NCBI GenBank assembly: GCA_022539475.1
Contig: VCMS01000190.1
Span: 1 to 64,000 of the forward strand
Direction of reading: 5' to 3'
DNA: 64,000 nucleotides
Source: Gracilaria domingensis
Taxonomy: Eukaryota > Rhodophyta > Florideophyceae > Gracilariales > Gracilariaceae
Numbering within the stretch: the stretch's first letter is position 1; the number at the start of each line of letters is the position of its first letter. The notes under the pieces were generated by a model that was given only the letters and a program-made list of their open reading frames with translations, made no database searches and was not told the DNA's origin. Both the position numbers and the translations under genes were made by a program. This document shows positions 1 through 11,420 of this stretch, in pieces.

Positions 1-2443
1 TGTATCGGAGGGAAGTCTGGCAGAAGACAAACTGGAATTGGGACAATTTGGGAACCCAAATAGAGTCCCACATTTAGATTGAACTGGGCGCTAAATGGAG
101 CGGGGGCTTTGACGCCAGCTATCGCTGCGAGAAGAACATCAGTTTGCAATGGATGAGTCACAAGACGGGAAGAGCACGAAGTTGAACTAGAAATGGATTT
201 TTTGATATTTTAGAAATGCTATTTCGTGGCAACGTGCTGGTTCCTCTCCATGCCCAAGGCGAGTAGATCTCGAATGTTTTATGATCCGCTCTTACGTACA
301 TAATCTCTGATTTTTTTTGCTCCAGCCATAAGGCTGCTTTGAGAATAAAAGACCAAATTGAACTGAAAATCTTTATCAATTCCAAAATAAACTTTTGTCG
401 CCTTGCTTCATGGCACGGTCTCACTATCATGCTACGTTTTTCGCACACGCCTCATGAATCGCGGTGATCCGAAGCTCTTCGACCCGTCTCAACCGACAAG
501 AATGCCTCGTCCCTTCTCTGTCCTACCTCCTCGATTGTTCTCCTCCGCCATCTGCGAAGAATTTGTTGTTCACCAAGCAGATTGTTGGCATTTTCTTCCG
601 AGGCCACAAGGAGACACAATTGTGGCACCGTCACAACACCACCCAGCATGCCCCAGGCATCCCCATTTTCACGTCGCTGTCACCGTTACTTGACTTGCGA
701 TTCGTATTCTTCTTCCCAAGTGTCCCATTGGTACCCGGCAGAGTATCTGATCGCAGTATCGATACACGATGGCGTATTTGTTCAGATTGATTGCATCCTG
801 CGGAAAGGTCCGCGCGAGAAACGAAGATATGCATGGCATTAGCATTGGAATCAGTTTTCGTTCTTCTTTATCCTTGAGTAAAGCGTATGCGTGTTCGGAC
901 CTCAAAAGCCTGCCGTGGTCCATTCAGACGGGCCGCATTCCATCCATGTTTCCTGCATCCGAAAAAGCTCGTACCATAAGTGAGAACCAGCGAGCTGTTT
1001 TTCATGCTCACCATTCACGCTCCAACTACTTGAACGCAAATCCGTGTCTTGGTTTTGAAGACCGATGTGATACGCGATGCAGTGCACGAGCTTTTGGGAT
1101 CTTCGTACTAAGAACGAAATGTAAAACTGGGACGAGTTCGTAGAAAAGTCTTTTTTCAACCGTCATTGAACTTACTTCAACACAATTACGTGTTGCGAAA
1201 TGTCGCCAACGCGTTTTCTGAGTTCCTGTTAGCGTTTGGATGAGATCGAGGACGTCCGAGACTCCTTGCTCGTGATCGAAGCGGATAGATACCATCTCCT
1301 TCATACAATCTGTTTTCCTCGACGGCTTCACAAAGTACCCGCAGTCCATCCTCTGAAATAACAGCGTGTCGTCCGTGCCACTGCCGGCAACCCAGATGGG
1401 GCGGTAAAGCCGGTAGGTGTTCTCTCAAATATGACACATTGTTCGGCGATGAATGCAAGCTCGAGAGCCGTTATCACTTGTGAAGATGTCATCCAGCGAG
1501 CATACCCCTGTTCTGTATTCCACTCGCGTGACGTTCCTCGATTGGCGGTAGGAATGGCTTCTCGAGTCCACGCGTACTGCGAGGGCAATCTCCACAGTGG
1601 TAGGCCACGGCGGTGACGAAAAGAAGCACCGAGCGGGATAGAAGAGAGCGGATGTGGGAATTCTTAAATAGATTTATTCGTTATAACGATACCCCGCATA
1701 CGGACACTGGGCGTCCGCGATGGAGGCTTAGACGCGACGAAAGTGCAAGAGTATCAAGACTCTTTCGCACGATATGTCGATCACAACATTGAGGATGAGG
1801 TATCGGAGAATGTTGAAGCGCTGACGTCTATGTGTGCGGATTGCCATCGTCTGTCTCTTGCAGATGCTAGTTTTTGGCGAGGGTCGTCCAGAATTGGCAA
1901 GGGTCGTCCAGTAAATTTTTTGAAAAAATATGAGATAATTATTTCAAAATTTGCAGATAATTGCTTGGGTGTCAGAATCTCTGTGCAGTAATACTGGGGG
2001 TTTTCCACTCGTGCTAGTTATTTAGTCGAGGGTACTGAACGTATTTGCGAAGTCTAGGTTCAGTTTCCATTAAGGTGCACATTACACGATACTTCTGCGG
2101 ATGATACCTGAACGCATGGAATACTAGTGCTAGTACAGATGATGTCCATTATGAAATCATACGTTTTATTCGTATCTATTCTTCTATCGACCGTTTTTGC
2201 TAACCACTACTTCGCTATATTACATATACCATTTCCCATGATGAAGCGGGTGTAGGCGCAATCTGCGGAGATGCGCAGATGCACTCCACCATAGTGCTGG
2301 ATCGGTAGAACAATCGCCATCGAGAGGATGAGGCGCGAGGCTCATCCTTCCGTTCTCATGTAGGGAACCATGCCCAGATGCATGGTTCCTATTGAGGAAC
2401 TGCACCTGCAATCGTGAGCTACCTCCGCATCAAAGTCATTTAC
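1..2443. other. Stretch with no recognisable gene
   Basis: Only short overlapping open frames are present on both strands, none with a domain I recognise and none much longer than chance. The minus-strand frame around 1026-1349 looks somewhat protein-like but has no known motif. A small foldback lies at about 2362-2390, with arms containing GGAACCATGC and GCATGGTTCC. The stretch is probably decayed repeat or intergenic DNA. Confidence 0.5.
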
Positions 2444-3133
2444 TGTATACGCAAGCAGAAGTATCATAAGTTAGTCATGATCCGTTGGATACATTTGAAA
2501 TGCGATGGAAGTACCATTGAAACAGAAACGTTGCGCTAGAAAGTCGAGGGACCTGGTAACTCGCAACGGAAGAAGAAGCAGGAAGGGATCGGTTAGATAC
2601 AGCCACCATATCATCGTAAACCGGAAAGGTGTCGAAGCGAGAACTCCAAGCAAGGACACCGAGAATGCCATGCAGCAAACATCCGCAGACGCGATAAACG
2701 AGAATCTAGCCTATTCCCAACAGTACCAAATCGCTATCCGAACAGTCAGGCAGTAAAACGACCATTTCATTTTGTCTCTCAAGATCGATGATGGATCTGG
2801 AGAGATGAAATGAAATTGGTCGTTTACCTGTATACGCAGCAGAAAGTATCCATAAGTTAGTCAATGCTCCGTTGGAAACATTTGAATTGCGATGGAACGT
2901 ACCATTGATAAAGCAAACAGAAACGTTGCGCTAGAAAGTCGAGGGACCTAGTACTCGCAAAGGAAGAAGAAGGAAAGGGATGGTTAGATTACAGCCCACA
3001 TCATCGTAAAGCGCGAAAGGTTCGAAGCAAAAACTCACAAGCAACGACCGGAATGCCATGCAGCAACATACCGCAAGATGCGATAAGAGACAGACTCAAC
3101 CAAGTACAGAATCGGCCTATCGCGAACAGGCAG
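2444..3133 (+). repeat. Diverged direct repeat, two copies of about 305 bp
   Basis: Copy 1 (2444-2753) and copy 2 (2829-3133) follow the same order of words: both start at TGTATACGCA, share AACGTTGCGCTAGAAAGTCG and GAATGCCATGCAGCAA, and end in CAGGCAG. They differ by many substitutions and single-base insertions or deletions, so any reading frame they once shared is lost. A foldback occupies the space between them. No protein family was recognised. Confidence 0.8.
2754..2826. repeat. Imperfect inverted repeat between the two direct-repeat copies
   Basis: The left arm (2754-2780) starts TAAAACGACCATTTCATTTT. The right arm (2800-2826) is close to its reverse complement, ending AAATTGGTCGTTTA. 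The loop itself contains the short pair AGATC/GGATCT. A related half-site, GAAATGAACTATTGGTCG, follows copy 2 near 3154, so the arm sequence may mark repeat-unit boundaries. Confidence 0.75.
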
Positions 3134-3209
3134 AGCTAGAGCCTATGGCGCACGAAATGAACTATTGGTCGCGTACTTACAGTCGTCGGTTTGGGTTACG
3201 GGTTCCGTT

Positions 3210-3257
3210 TCACCTTCAACTCGTTCTATTCTGAACAATAGAAGAAGTTGAGGGTGA
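3210..3257. repeat. Hairpin, 21-bp arms, 6-base loop
   Basis: The arms 3210-3230 (TCACCTTCAACTCGTTCTAT...) and 3237-3257 pair at 18 of 21 positions around the loop CTGAAC. Function is unknown. Confidence 0.7.
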
Positions 3258-4189
3258 TTAGCTTATTTCCTGCGTTTCCATGTCGCAGAGCGCGAAGAAA
3301 GCGGTGAGGATTGGTTAGTTTAGAGCAAAGATACGTGGAAGGATATGGAGAACGTACGAAAAGACTGCACGGATACATCCCTGAGATACGGATGACTCCG
3401 TCCTACTTTCTTCCGCCTCTACTTTATGGAGCCTCCATAAAGTGGAGGGCGGGAAAGCGTACGACGGAGCGGAGTATAACGCGATGATATCAATGGCATG
3501 GCTCACGACGGTAACGGAAGTTCGGACGTCGGAGGCGCGGCGGCGGCGGCGAGGGATTAGATTATTTTTCTGTGCGAGATTGGACAAGTGTACAGCGTAC
3601 AACGTTGGGAACCACAGGTTTATAACAGTGGTAGATAATACGAGAAGTACACCCTTGTGTTGAGGTCGACGTGTACTACGTTCCTTTTTGAACGAAAGCA
3701 CGTGATTTAAACTCAAATATATTCTCCGTTCTGAGCAACAGTCGATATTGACTGTCGCTCGACCTCTTCTCCCTTCGGACTCCCTTCCTTGCAGTCTTTG
3801 TCGTCGTTTCTCGTTCATTTCTTTCCCATGGTCTACTACTGTACACATAAGAGCGTGGGTGCCCTTCGTTACTCGCCGAGGAGTCTTATCTTCAACAGCA
3901 TGTCAACCATTGCCCGTTTCGTCTGAAAGCAGCGCTGGAAGACGACAATAGCCGGCCATTCGGAGAAGCAAGCGTCTCAAGCTTTCCGCGCCCGCGCCCG
4001 CATCTTCCGAAACGGTCACTGCCCTTTGTCGCCTTCCCGAGCCTCCAGTGTCCGAGGACATCGTCGACCCACTCCGTGCGCCCCTCCCATTCCGGACACT
4101 TCGCATTGTGTTTCTCCTTCCCCGGTCCCGTGGCATTAGAGCGAGAACACGGAAGCAGTTCCCGCCAGTGCTTCTGAGGAGGCCCTTGG
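3258..4189. other. No clear gene apart from the palindrome; possible 5' part of Plavaka-like copy A
   Basis: Open frames here are short. Around 3790-3960 the plus strand reads CSLCRRFSF and later a basic RRSKRLKL-like segment. These could be the remains of the N-terminal C2H2-type finger and basic stretch seen in the better-preserved transposase at 27121-30337, but the match is weak and out of frame in places. Confidence 0.35.
3397..3469. repeat. Long imperfect palindrome
   Basis: Arms meet near 3431 at ACTTTATGGAG/CTCCATAAAGT and extend outward through TCCGTCCTACTTTC and its near-complement, giving about 36 bp per arm with scattered mismatches. The shape suits a small foldback element or a hairpin transcript; nothing here decides between them. 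Confidence 0.65.
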
Positions 4190-6190
4190 TGATTTGCATA
4201 TGGATTATCTCACGGTTTGTCTGGCTTCAGTAGCTTCCAACCTTGGTCATCGTGAGGCGGACGAGCTAATTGGGCTACTTCGGGACCGCGATTCTCGCAA
4301 AAGCGATTCAACGAGACCATAACCAGTTCCAAGCGCTGTACAGAACTGAAGAACGCCATTTTCGAACGATACGCCTCAAAGGACGGTTTCAATCGCAGAA
4401 CTGTCTCGCCAGAAGGATGTAAGTTCAGCGCCACCCTCTACACGAGAGACCCCGTTCAGACACTTGTGAAACAGCTCCAGTTGGCTAACAACGAAAACAC
4501 ATTCTTCCACCCTATACTCAGACCCACTCACGAAAATATCTCACCCCATGTCCGGCTCTCTCGCAGAGAGACACCTCAAAACTTAAGGAAATGGTCATGG
4601 GCTCTTTGGATAGTAGAATAGTGTGGTACTCCCAAGAATAGTTACAGTGAATTTTCGTAGGTCTTCTGCAGGTATACACCGATAAGTCTTCACAACTCTA
4701 AAGCAACATCGGTTACGCCTATCCTCTTCACCTCATATTTCCCAACTTCTCCGACGAGCTTCGCCGTAAGTGTATCCGTGATGACCTCACAGTAGTGGCA
4801 TACTTCCTACCACACTGATCGAGGTTTCCGCATCTGAAGCAGGCGCAATGCCATTTGTTTCTAGCAAGTCTCTAGGCGAGTCCAGGATGCAAATCCTTCA
4901 AGAATCTCTCCGCCAAGTCCTGGAGCCCATTCTAAATCTCACGCAGAAAGGTTTTCAGTTCATCGTGGAAGACAAACTAAGTCGAGTGTGCCATCCTCTG
5001 CTTGCAAGTTATTGTGCGGATATTCCTGAGGCTAAGGACATTCTGTCTATTCTTCATGGGACCAAAACGGAAAGCCCGTGTCATAGATGCAAAGCCCTCG
5101 CTCATCTTTATGCAGTCCTATTCCACCTCATTCAACGGACGTTCTCAAAAGCAAACGAAAAGTATCCGAAAGGCACACACAGCTATCCTACAACATGCAC
5201 AAAAGACGAGGCGGAAAGACGTCCCCGTCGTGCGAAAGGATATCTCAGGCGGATACTCTCAAGCGTTCTGATTACATATCTCATATTCTGTCGTTCATCG
5301 AAACCCTCTCTCGAAACCCTCTTGACCGTAGGATTGATCCAGAGGTTGTTTTTATGCAGTCTGTTGGAAACAATGAGACCTCTATTCGAAAAGTTACGCA
5401 ACTTGCATCTCGGCATATTGAAGCTGATTAATACTCCAGTAATCGAGAACCTGTAGTCAGAGCCTCTAATCCTGCAATAGAATCATCCGCGTCACGTTCA
5501 TCTCAAACGATACGTACTCAAATCCGCACTTTACAAACGCTAATCTGTCCCCCATGCATTGCACTTTTCTCCCAGAGGTTTACATATAGAATTTTCCACG
5601 CCGAAGAAAGGCAGGTCACTGAATGAAACCATCACGAGGCAGATCGCCTTTGAATGATGGAGGCCAAAGCATACAAAGACCTTGACATGGTTTTCCTTTC
5701 ATGAAGGAATTCTTTGAAATCTGACGGGGAGCGCACGACAGGGCCCAATCAGAACAATTTTCTCTCAGTACTCGGACGTCGCTTTGACTAATTATAGGTG
5801 CAATCGTGGCGCATGATGTAATAAAAGTTCTATTTCGTCTCTTCGGTGGCAGATTGGAGCCTTTAAACGCTCCTCGACCAAAGTCGTGGGCAGCAATTCA
5901 TAGCTCTGGAAGTGGGACTCTGAAGTTTTATCACGGCTCTTAACGGAAGAAAAACGAACACCATTGGCAGCATTTTACGGTATCTCCACAACACGTCGAT
6001 TAATATCTTCTTGTGTATTGTTGGTGACAGGCCTTGTTAAGGGAGGTAGAGCGATACGATTTCAACATTGGAACTATTGTCATGTGGTACCAGCTCAAGC
6101 ACGCCGGGCTGAAGGATTTTCATGCCTACCATCTGTTTTGCTTTCCGCTACGACTCTCGTCGCCCCTTGTTTCATACACTTTTGTAATGA
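4190..6190 (+). pseudogene. Plavaka/TNP2-like transposase pseudogene, copy A
   Basis: A decayed relative of the transposase encoded on the minus strand at 27121-30337, with blocks in the same order but scattered over frames. Near 4200-4480 it keeps the READELI and FSATLYTRDPVQ blocks (intact gene: KRSADELI, FSATLYLRDPVQ). At 4900-5100 it keeps HPLLASYCADIPEAKDIL (intact: HPVISNYIADIPEAKDIL). At 5390-5450 it keeps LRNLHLGILKLI, and near 5580-5640 HIEFSTPKKGRSLN (intact: HIDFSTSEKGKSLN). The longest surviving frame is 4848-5456. Many stops and single-base indels rule out function. Homology to copy B at 14857 continues for more than 1 kb past the coding remains. Confidence 0.75.
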
Positions 6191-7091
6191 ATGAATGTAG
6201 CACATACGAGCTGCTACAGCCCCCGTTCTCTAATCCTGTGAGACTCATGTAGTAGTTAGCCTATCAGAACTCCATATAGTTATTTATAGTATTCGTAGAG
6301 AGCTCTCTTACCCCTATAAATACGGTATTCTATGGTCGTTGCCGGCCTCCATCGTTGTTTGCCAGACCGTCACAACGAACGAATTAAATTCAGATATATA
6401 CATTGAACGCCAGAGCGAGAGCGCTCATGCTATTAGGTAATACCTTACCTTCATCATCAAACCGATGATCGATAGAATTTGTTCTCACCGGAAAAATGGT
6501 GGCCAGTATTTACGTAGCTACATACTGCGTACTCTGTGTCTCTGTATTTCACCCGGCGCATTACCGCTTTCGTGCGTGCGGGTGTTGACGGGCTTCCATG
6601 GTACGTCTCTTCGCCGCTTTCAGCAGTTTAAACAGTGTATTCTGTCAATAACTACACAAATTGTACCAAGGTCGCGTATTGTGTTAATAGTTGAGGATCA
6701 ATTGGATGCAAAATTAGTTGATTCTTCTCTGATAGATTTATACTGAGCTCGCAACAAATTATTTGCGAGAAATGCAGCCGATTGTGTTTCGGGAGGTGTG
6801 GGAACGCTACAACATGCCTCAAATGTTTCTGTTGGAGAGGGGTTTTAGTGAACGTAGACTTATGCGAGCAATCGTAGCGCTCTCCAGTCGTGCGTTTTGA
6901 AAGCGCTCCTAATACTCAAGATACCCTGATGAACGTACAGCTTTCTGCCTCCGCCAATCCACGTGGACAGGCGCGCAACGTGTTGGCGGGCGGGGCATCG
7001 TACTGAGTGCGGGAAGTGTCGAAGAGGTGTTCTGGGAGGTCTCGGCATGGTGGCAACATGTGACCACAACGTGCCCACGGGGCGCGGGGGG
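6191..7091 (+). mobile_element. Non-coding 3' part of Plavaka-like copy A
   Basis: No open frame of interest. The stretch aligns word for word with 15770-16790 downstream of copy B (shared words include TCAGATATATA and CGCCAATCCACGT), so it belongs to the same element rather than to host DNA. Both copies lead into the same kind of hairpin array. Confidence 0.6.
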
Positions 7092-7505
7092 GGGGTCCGG
7101 TAGTGTTAGGGTGGCTACCCTAACAGAACCGGACCCCATGTCGCGCGCACGTTTTGGCGGGTTTTTTTAAAAATGTGCGTTTTATGCGCGCGGACCGGGG
7201 GGTCAGGTTGTGTTAGGGTAGGCTCCCCTAACGCCGGACCCACAACCCGCGGGATGCATTTGGGCCGATTTTTGACAATGTGCGATTTATGCCGCGGGCG
7301 GGGGGGTCGGTCGTGTTAGGGTAGCTACCTAACACAACGGACGCCCCCGCGCCGCGGGGCACGTTTTGCATCGTTCTGGTAGGTCAACAGACGCTCCCAA
7401 AACACGCAACGCAGCAACGCAGCAAACGTAAACGTGCCTCGCGGCAGGGTAGTCAAGTTTGTGGTTAAAGGTCGCGACGTAACACAACTTGTCTGCCCGC
7501 TGCCA
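7092..7505 (+). repeat. Tandem hairpin array with a TGTTAGGGTAGCTACCCTAACA-like core (copy A)
   Basis: Four units of about 110-130 bp each carry a G-run/C-run foldback. The first is cleanest: arms 7092-7112 and 7117-7137 pair at 19 of 21 positions around GGCT, with TGTTAGGGT facing ACCCTAACA. Further units lie near 7196-7245, 7297-7355 and 7440-7505. Spacers share ACGTTTTG, GATTTTT and AATGTGCG-TTTATGC words. The corresponding array in copy B is at 16800-17370. The position at one end of both elements suggests subterminal repeats of the kind many cut-and-paste transposons carry; that role is inferred. Confidence 0.75.
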
Positions 7506-10340
7506 GTACGACAGAATGACTTATGACATGTCTCGACGATGTCCTTTCTGCAACAACCTGTCCGGCCATCTTCGATGCCAAGTGGTCGCACACGTGCTCT
7601 GGATGGGTGAGCAGTTACGGCCGTCTTCTTTTCCAAAAACGGAAAGAAGCGTTTGCAATCCCGATTAGGCGTGTAAGTCTTCAACATCTTTGACCATTCA
7701 GGTGAGTATTCACCCGTATCGGCAACAACTCCAGGATTTCTTGACTGTAGCTTTTGAAAGAAGATAGATGCAGGCGAATGTCTGCCGTGACTAATGCGGC
7801 GTTGGTCTGGCGAAACTGCGAGCTTTTATGGCAGTCTTTGTCTTCAACTCGCGGTCGAGGCTGGCTGACGCAAACTAGCGGGTAAGGGTTACCTGTATGA
7901 AGTACCTTCTAGCACCGCCGCCCCGCTCTGGCGGAGCAAGGAGCAATTGGGGATATTAATGCTTCGCAATATAATGAGACGTTCGAACTTTCGAGCTGGA
8001 ACGACCGCTCTCGTCAGCAAAGGTGCATCCATCGCGCCAGTCGCTCCCTTGCCTTACTCTCCACTCTATCTTTCGTGTATCAATATGTTATGCATTTCAT
8101 TCACAAGTTCTATCATAACTCCAAGTTTACTATCCAGAAAATATTCAACCAAGTTTCTGAACCTCGGGCTCCGAAAACGCAAAACGAAAATCGCTGGTGT
8201 GGCATCCTGCACACATTATCCTTACAATATACAATAGTCAGCTATACAAATCCATCCTTATACACCGTCCCACATATACGGCGTTCACAGTTCTTTGCTT
8301 CCCTAAGTCTGTTTGTCTGTCCGGCAACACGTTCGGATTGCGAACAAATGCCCCCTATCCCCAAGCGCACTTGCTCGTCTCCCAGTCTTCAAGCCTTCGG
8401 GTGTTGGCTCATCATCTGACCCACAACGGACCGGCCATCAAGCTGTGCATAGAGCGGATTTCATATTGAACCTCCACGAAGCCTGACACAGATTCTCGAC
8501 GCTGCACCTGACGCGCCAGCTAATCTCTCTATGCTTGAAAAGATTCAATATTACTGGTTCGGAGGGATTTGCAGGGTTTCAGAATGGAGGTTTTCACCAC
8601 TATCGCAGTTATGCCTTATATGTCAAGATTCATAATGCAGCGACCAGTAAGTGAAGCCTCGATGTAGTACTCCTTGTTTGCACATGCAACTTCTGCGACG
8701 GATCATAGAATGCGTAGAATGCACCCCGTCCGCACCGCGCCAAATCAGAGCTATCCGTTGGGTATCATATGATCGCATGCTCTTCCAGAGAAGCGCAATC
8801 CCATTCAGAACCCCGGCACGCTCAGACCGCCAGAACGAGTTTAGACAGAAAGAACATCTCGTGACAAATTAGAACTTTCGGTCGCGACAATACTCTTCAT
8901 CCCCTTCAAGTCGTGCCCTGATACCTTCAATCTCGAATACTAATCTCTCACATCATAGGTAAACATAGGCGGTCAAGTCGGTGAATTGATTCGCAGGTTG
9001 GAAATCAAAGTCCTCCGTTGTTCCCAGATTCTGCAATACGCACCGGTAGACAAACTGTTGTTGCAATCCCTTGATGGCAGGTACCTGCGACATCAGCGAT
9101 GGTAACGTTGTCCACTCCTTCGTGAGCTATAAACAGCAACTCACAGCAGTCGTAGCGCCACAGTGTGCAATTCAGATGCGCTGTGTACTTCTTGTACCAA
9201 AAGAACTCATACTGGCGGCCTGCGAAAGCCTCCAGTGCAGTGGATCAATCGAACTTCCATGCTACCGGTAATCCTTTGGCCAAGATTCGAAGAAGCACAT
9301 ATGGGATCGCGTTCACGCCATAGCAGGCACTTCAATTTTCCGCATGTGCTTCTTTTCCCTTCTTCTCCTTCTTCCTTCCTGTCTTCGATTGCTAAGCACT
9401 TTCTTCGGGACCGCTGTCACGACGTCGGGTTTAGAAGATTTGCCAACTTTGCAACTCTCAACGCGATGTCGCCTCCTCCTCCTGTTGGGTCGAGTTATCT
9501 CATAACCTTGCCTGATGAATTCTGCCTTCCTACTTCCGCATTACTCCTTATCTCGCATCCAATCGGAAATATGGCCATTCTTCATGGAAGCTTTTGTAAC
9601 TTGGATTCAGTGCGCATTGGGACCTCGATGACCATTTTCTTTGTCTCGTGTGGACTGATTTGATTCTCATCACCTTAAAGCTATTCGCTGAATGTACAAG
9701 AGGGATCATCTTCTTGAGCTGCTCACTGGCTGGCGTGTTCACTGGGATCGTTTTTGCCCTTCAAATGATGCGATTGGGCATGTCCAACGTGGATCCTCCT
9801 CGTTGCCAACTTGTGTGCTCTCGAAACCCACTGGAGGGTTTTAATATCGGTGAACGCTCTTCTACCTCCTGCCATCACAATAGTTTCGCAGTTTCGAGCC
9901 TTCCCCGAGTAAAGGCTTTCCGCTTGAATTGCGCTTCGCTTCCGTTCTCGTGCGTTCTCGCTCTTCGAAATCGGCCCTTTCGGCGTAATTCGCTTTCCAT
10001 TTGAGTGCTATACCGCCTGCAAGAATTTCGGTTAATCTTCCTACATACTTCGCACACGACTACTTTGAGTCAAGCCTGTTGAAATCAGAATCTTTCTCAT
10101 ATAGACAGTAAGCACCGGCGTTCGCGGTGTTCACTGTCAATCGTCACGACGCATAAAACCGACCATGCTGTTGCTATTTTCAGGACTCTGATGCTCAGTG
10201 AAGTTTTCTACTGACCTTTCAAATGGGTGGTATGTTGATTCTCTTCCTTCGTGGCGTTGCATACCATAGGTGCCCCCGGTTTCTTACTCGCACCCCATTA
10301 AATGTCCCCGCTCCTCGCTTTCTTAATATCGCCAAGCTGA
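7506..10340. other. Long stretch with no recognisable gene
   Basis: Open frames on both strands stay short. The plus-strand frames at 8197-8469 and 9163-9663 are the longest but show no domain or motif I know. AT content is moderate and no tandem array, LTR edge or clear inverted repeat was seen. Probably decayed mobile DNA. Confidence 0.45.
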
Positions 10341-11420
10341 CCGCTCCTTATCTTTTCATCGCGGCGTAGAAAAGGTCCGAAATGCTGTCTTGATGCTGTG
10401 TTCCTGATCCGTTGAGGGTGATCGGCAGGCGCTCCGCGCGCGTACATCCTGTGATTCTTCCTCGCAGTCGAACTTGCAACTCATTCCCTGCTGAGGCTCT
10501 GAAGTGCCAACGTATGACTATCGTCACGTGCTTCGCCATCGTCCGAATGACCAACATCGGGGATTGACCAGGCCGAAAGGATGATGTGAAAGCCAACTGA
10601 TCATCGTCAACATCATTTCATGAATACAATTTGACGGGTTGGGGTCGTGTGGGGATGACTGATATGTTCGTCATCCGCGTCATCTCCATCATTGTCCAAC
10701 ACCTCACGAGGCACTTCTACTTGGTGCATTGAGTCTTCATATGGATGCACTCCCCTGTGTGAACAAGGGCCGATTGTTGATCTCCCATGCCAATGTGACT
10801 GTGTTCCACACTGTTGCGATTATATCCTCTACTTCTGCATCTTCTTCTTCCTGGCTAAAACGGCTATGCGAGGAGAACTGGTGCGCTGATGCACATCACA
10901 TGCCCTGTCTTGAACTAAATTGCCCATCATGTCCAGGTGCGCGCAAATATGATCCTGGTATCCTCAGTCTGGTGATGGGTAAACGGTTTTCGAGTTTGAC
11001 GACGCAGATTCATTTCGTCATCAGAGATTGACCCATACCATTTCGCGGGTTCGCGAGAGCCTAATTCATTCTCTCGCAAATTGCGTTGTTCGGACTGGTG
11101 ATGATTGGCGTTACCTCTGTGGTTTCGAACCACCTCTTCCAGTGAATGACGATTAGGCCTCGGGACATGAACTTCTCGCTGCTCTCTGACCGCTTTCCCT
11201 TGAGACAAGCGAGAGTAGCGAGAATTCATATCCTGTGCAGCGCTTTCCTCATTTGGAACAGGATACACCTCATTTGTAGGTTCACTGACCTGGCTCCTTC
11301 AAGCCATGGAGAGAACGAAATGGTTGGAATCGGTGACACATGTTGTGCCACAGGCTGATGACGGTACGCATGTGCGGATGAATCGGCGCTCCAAGAATCC
11401 TTACTGGCGGTGGTCTTTCT
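10341..11420. other. Possible downstream part of the broken Myb-like gene
   Basis: Minus-strand frames at 10348-10596 and 10927-11268 lie downstream of the Myb/telobox remains. The second is hydrophilic and rich in Arg, Asn, His and Gln, like the low-complexity tail that precedes it, so it may be a frameshifted continuation. No domain was recognised. Confidence 0.3.

Noticed and set aside
3315..3848. 177-codon minus-strand frame
   Set aside because: No domain, crosses the palindrome at 3397-3469 and lacks any supporting context.
7092..7505. CRISPR-like spaced repeats
   Set aside because: The repeats are long, imperfect hairpin units with conserved spacers, in a eukaryotic transposon context; there are no unique spacers of constant length and no cas genes.
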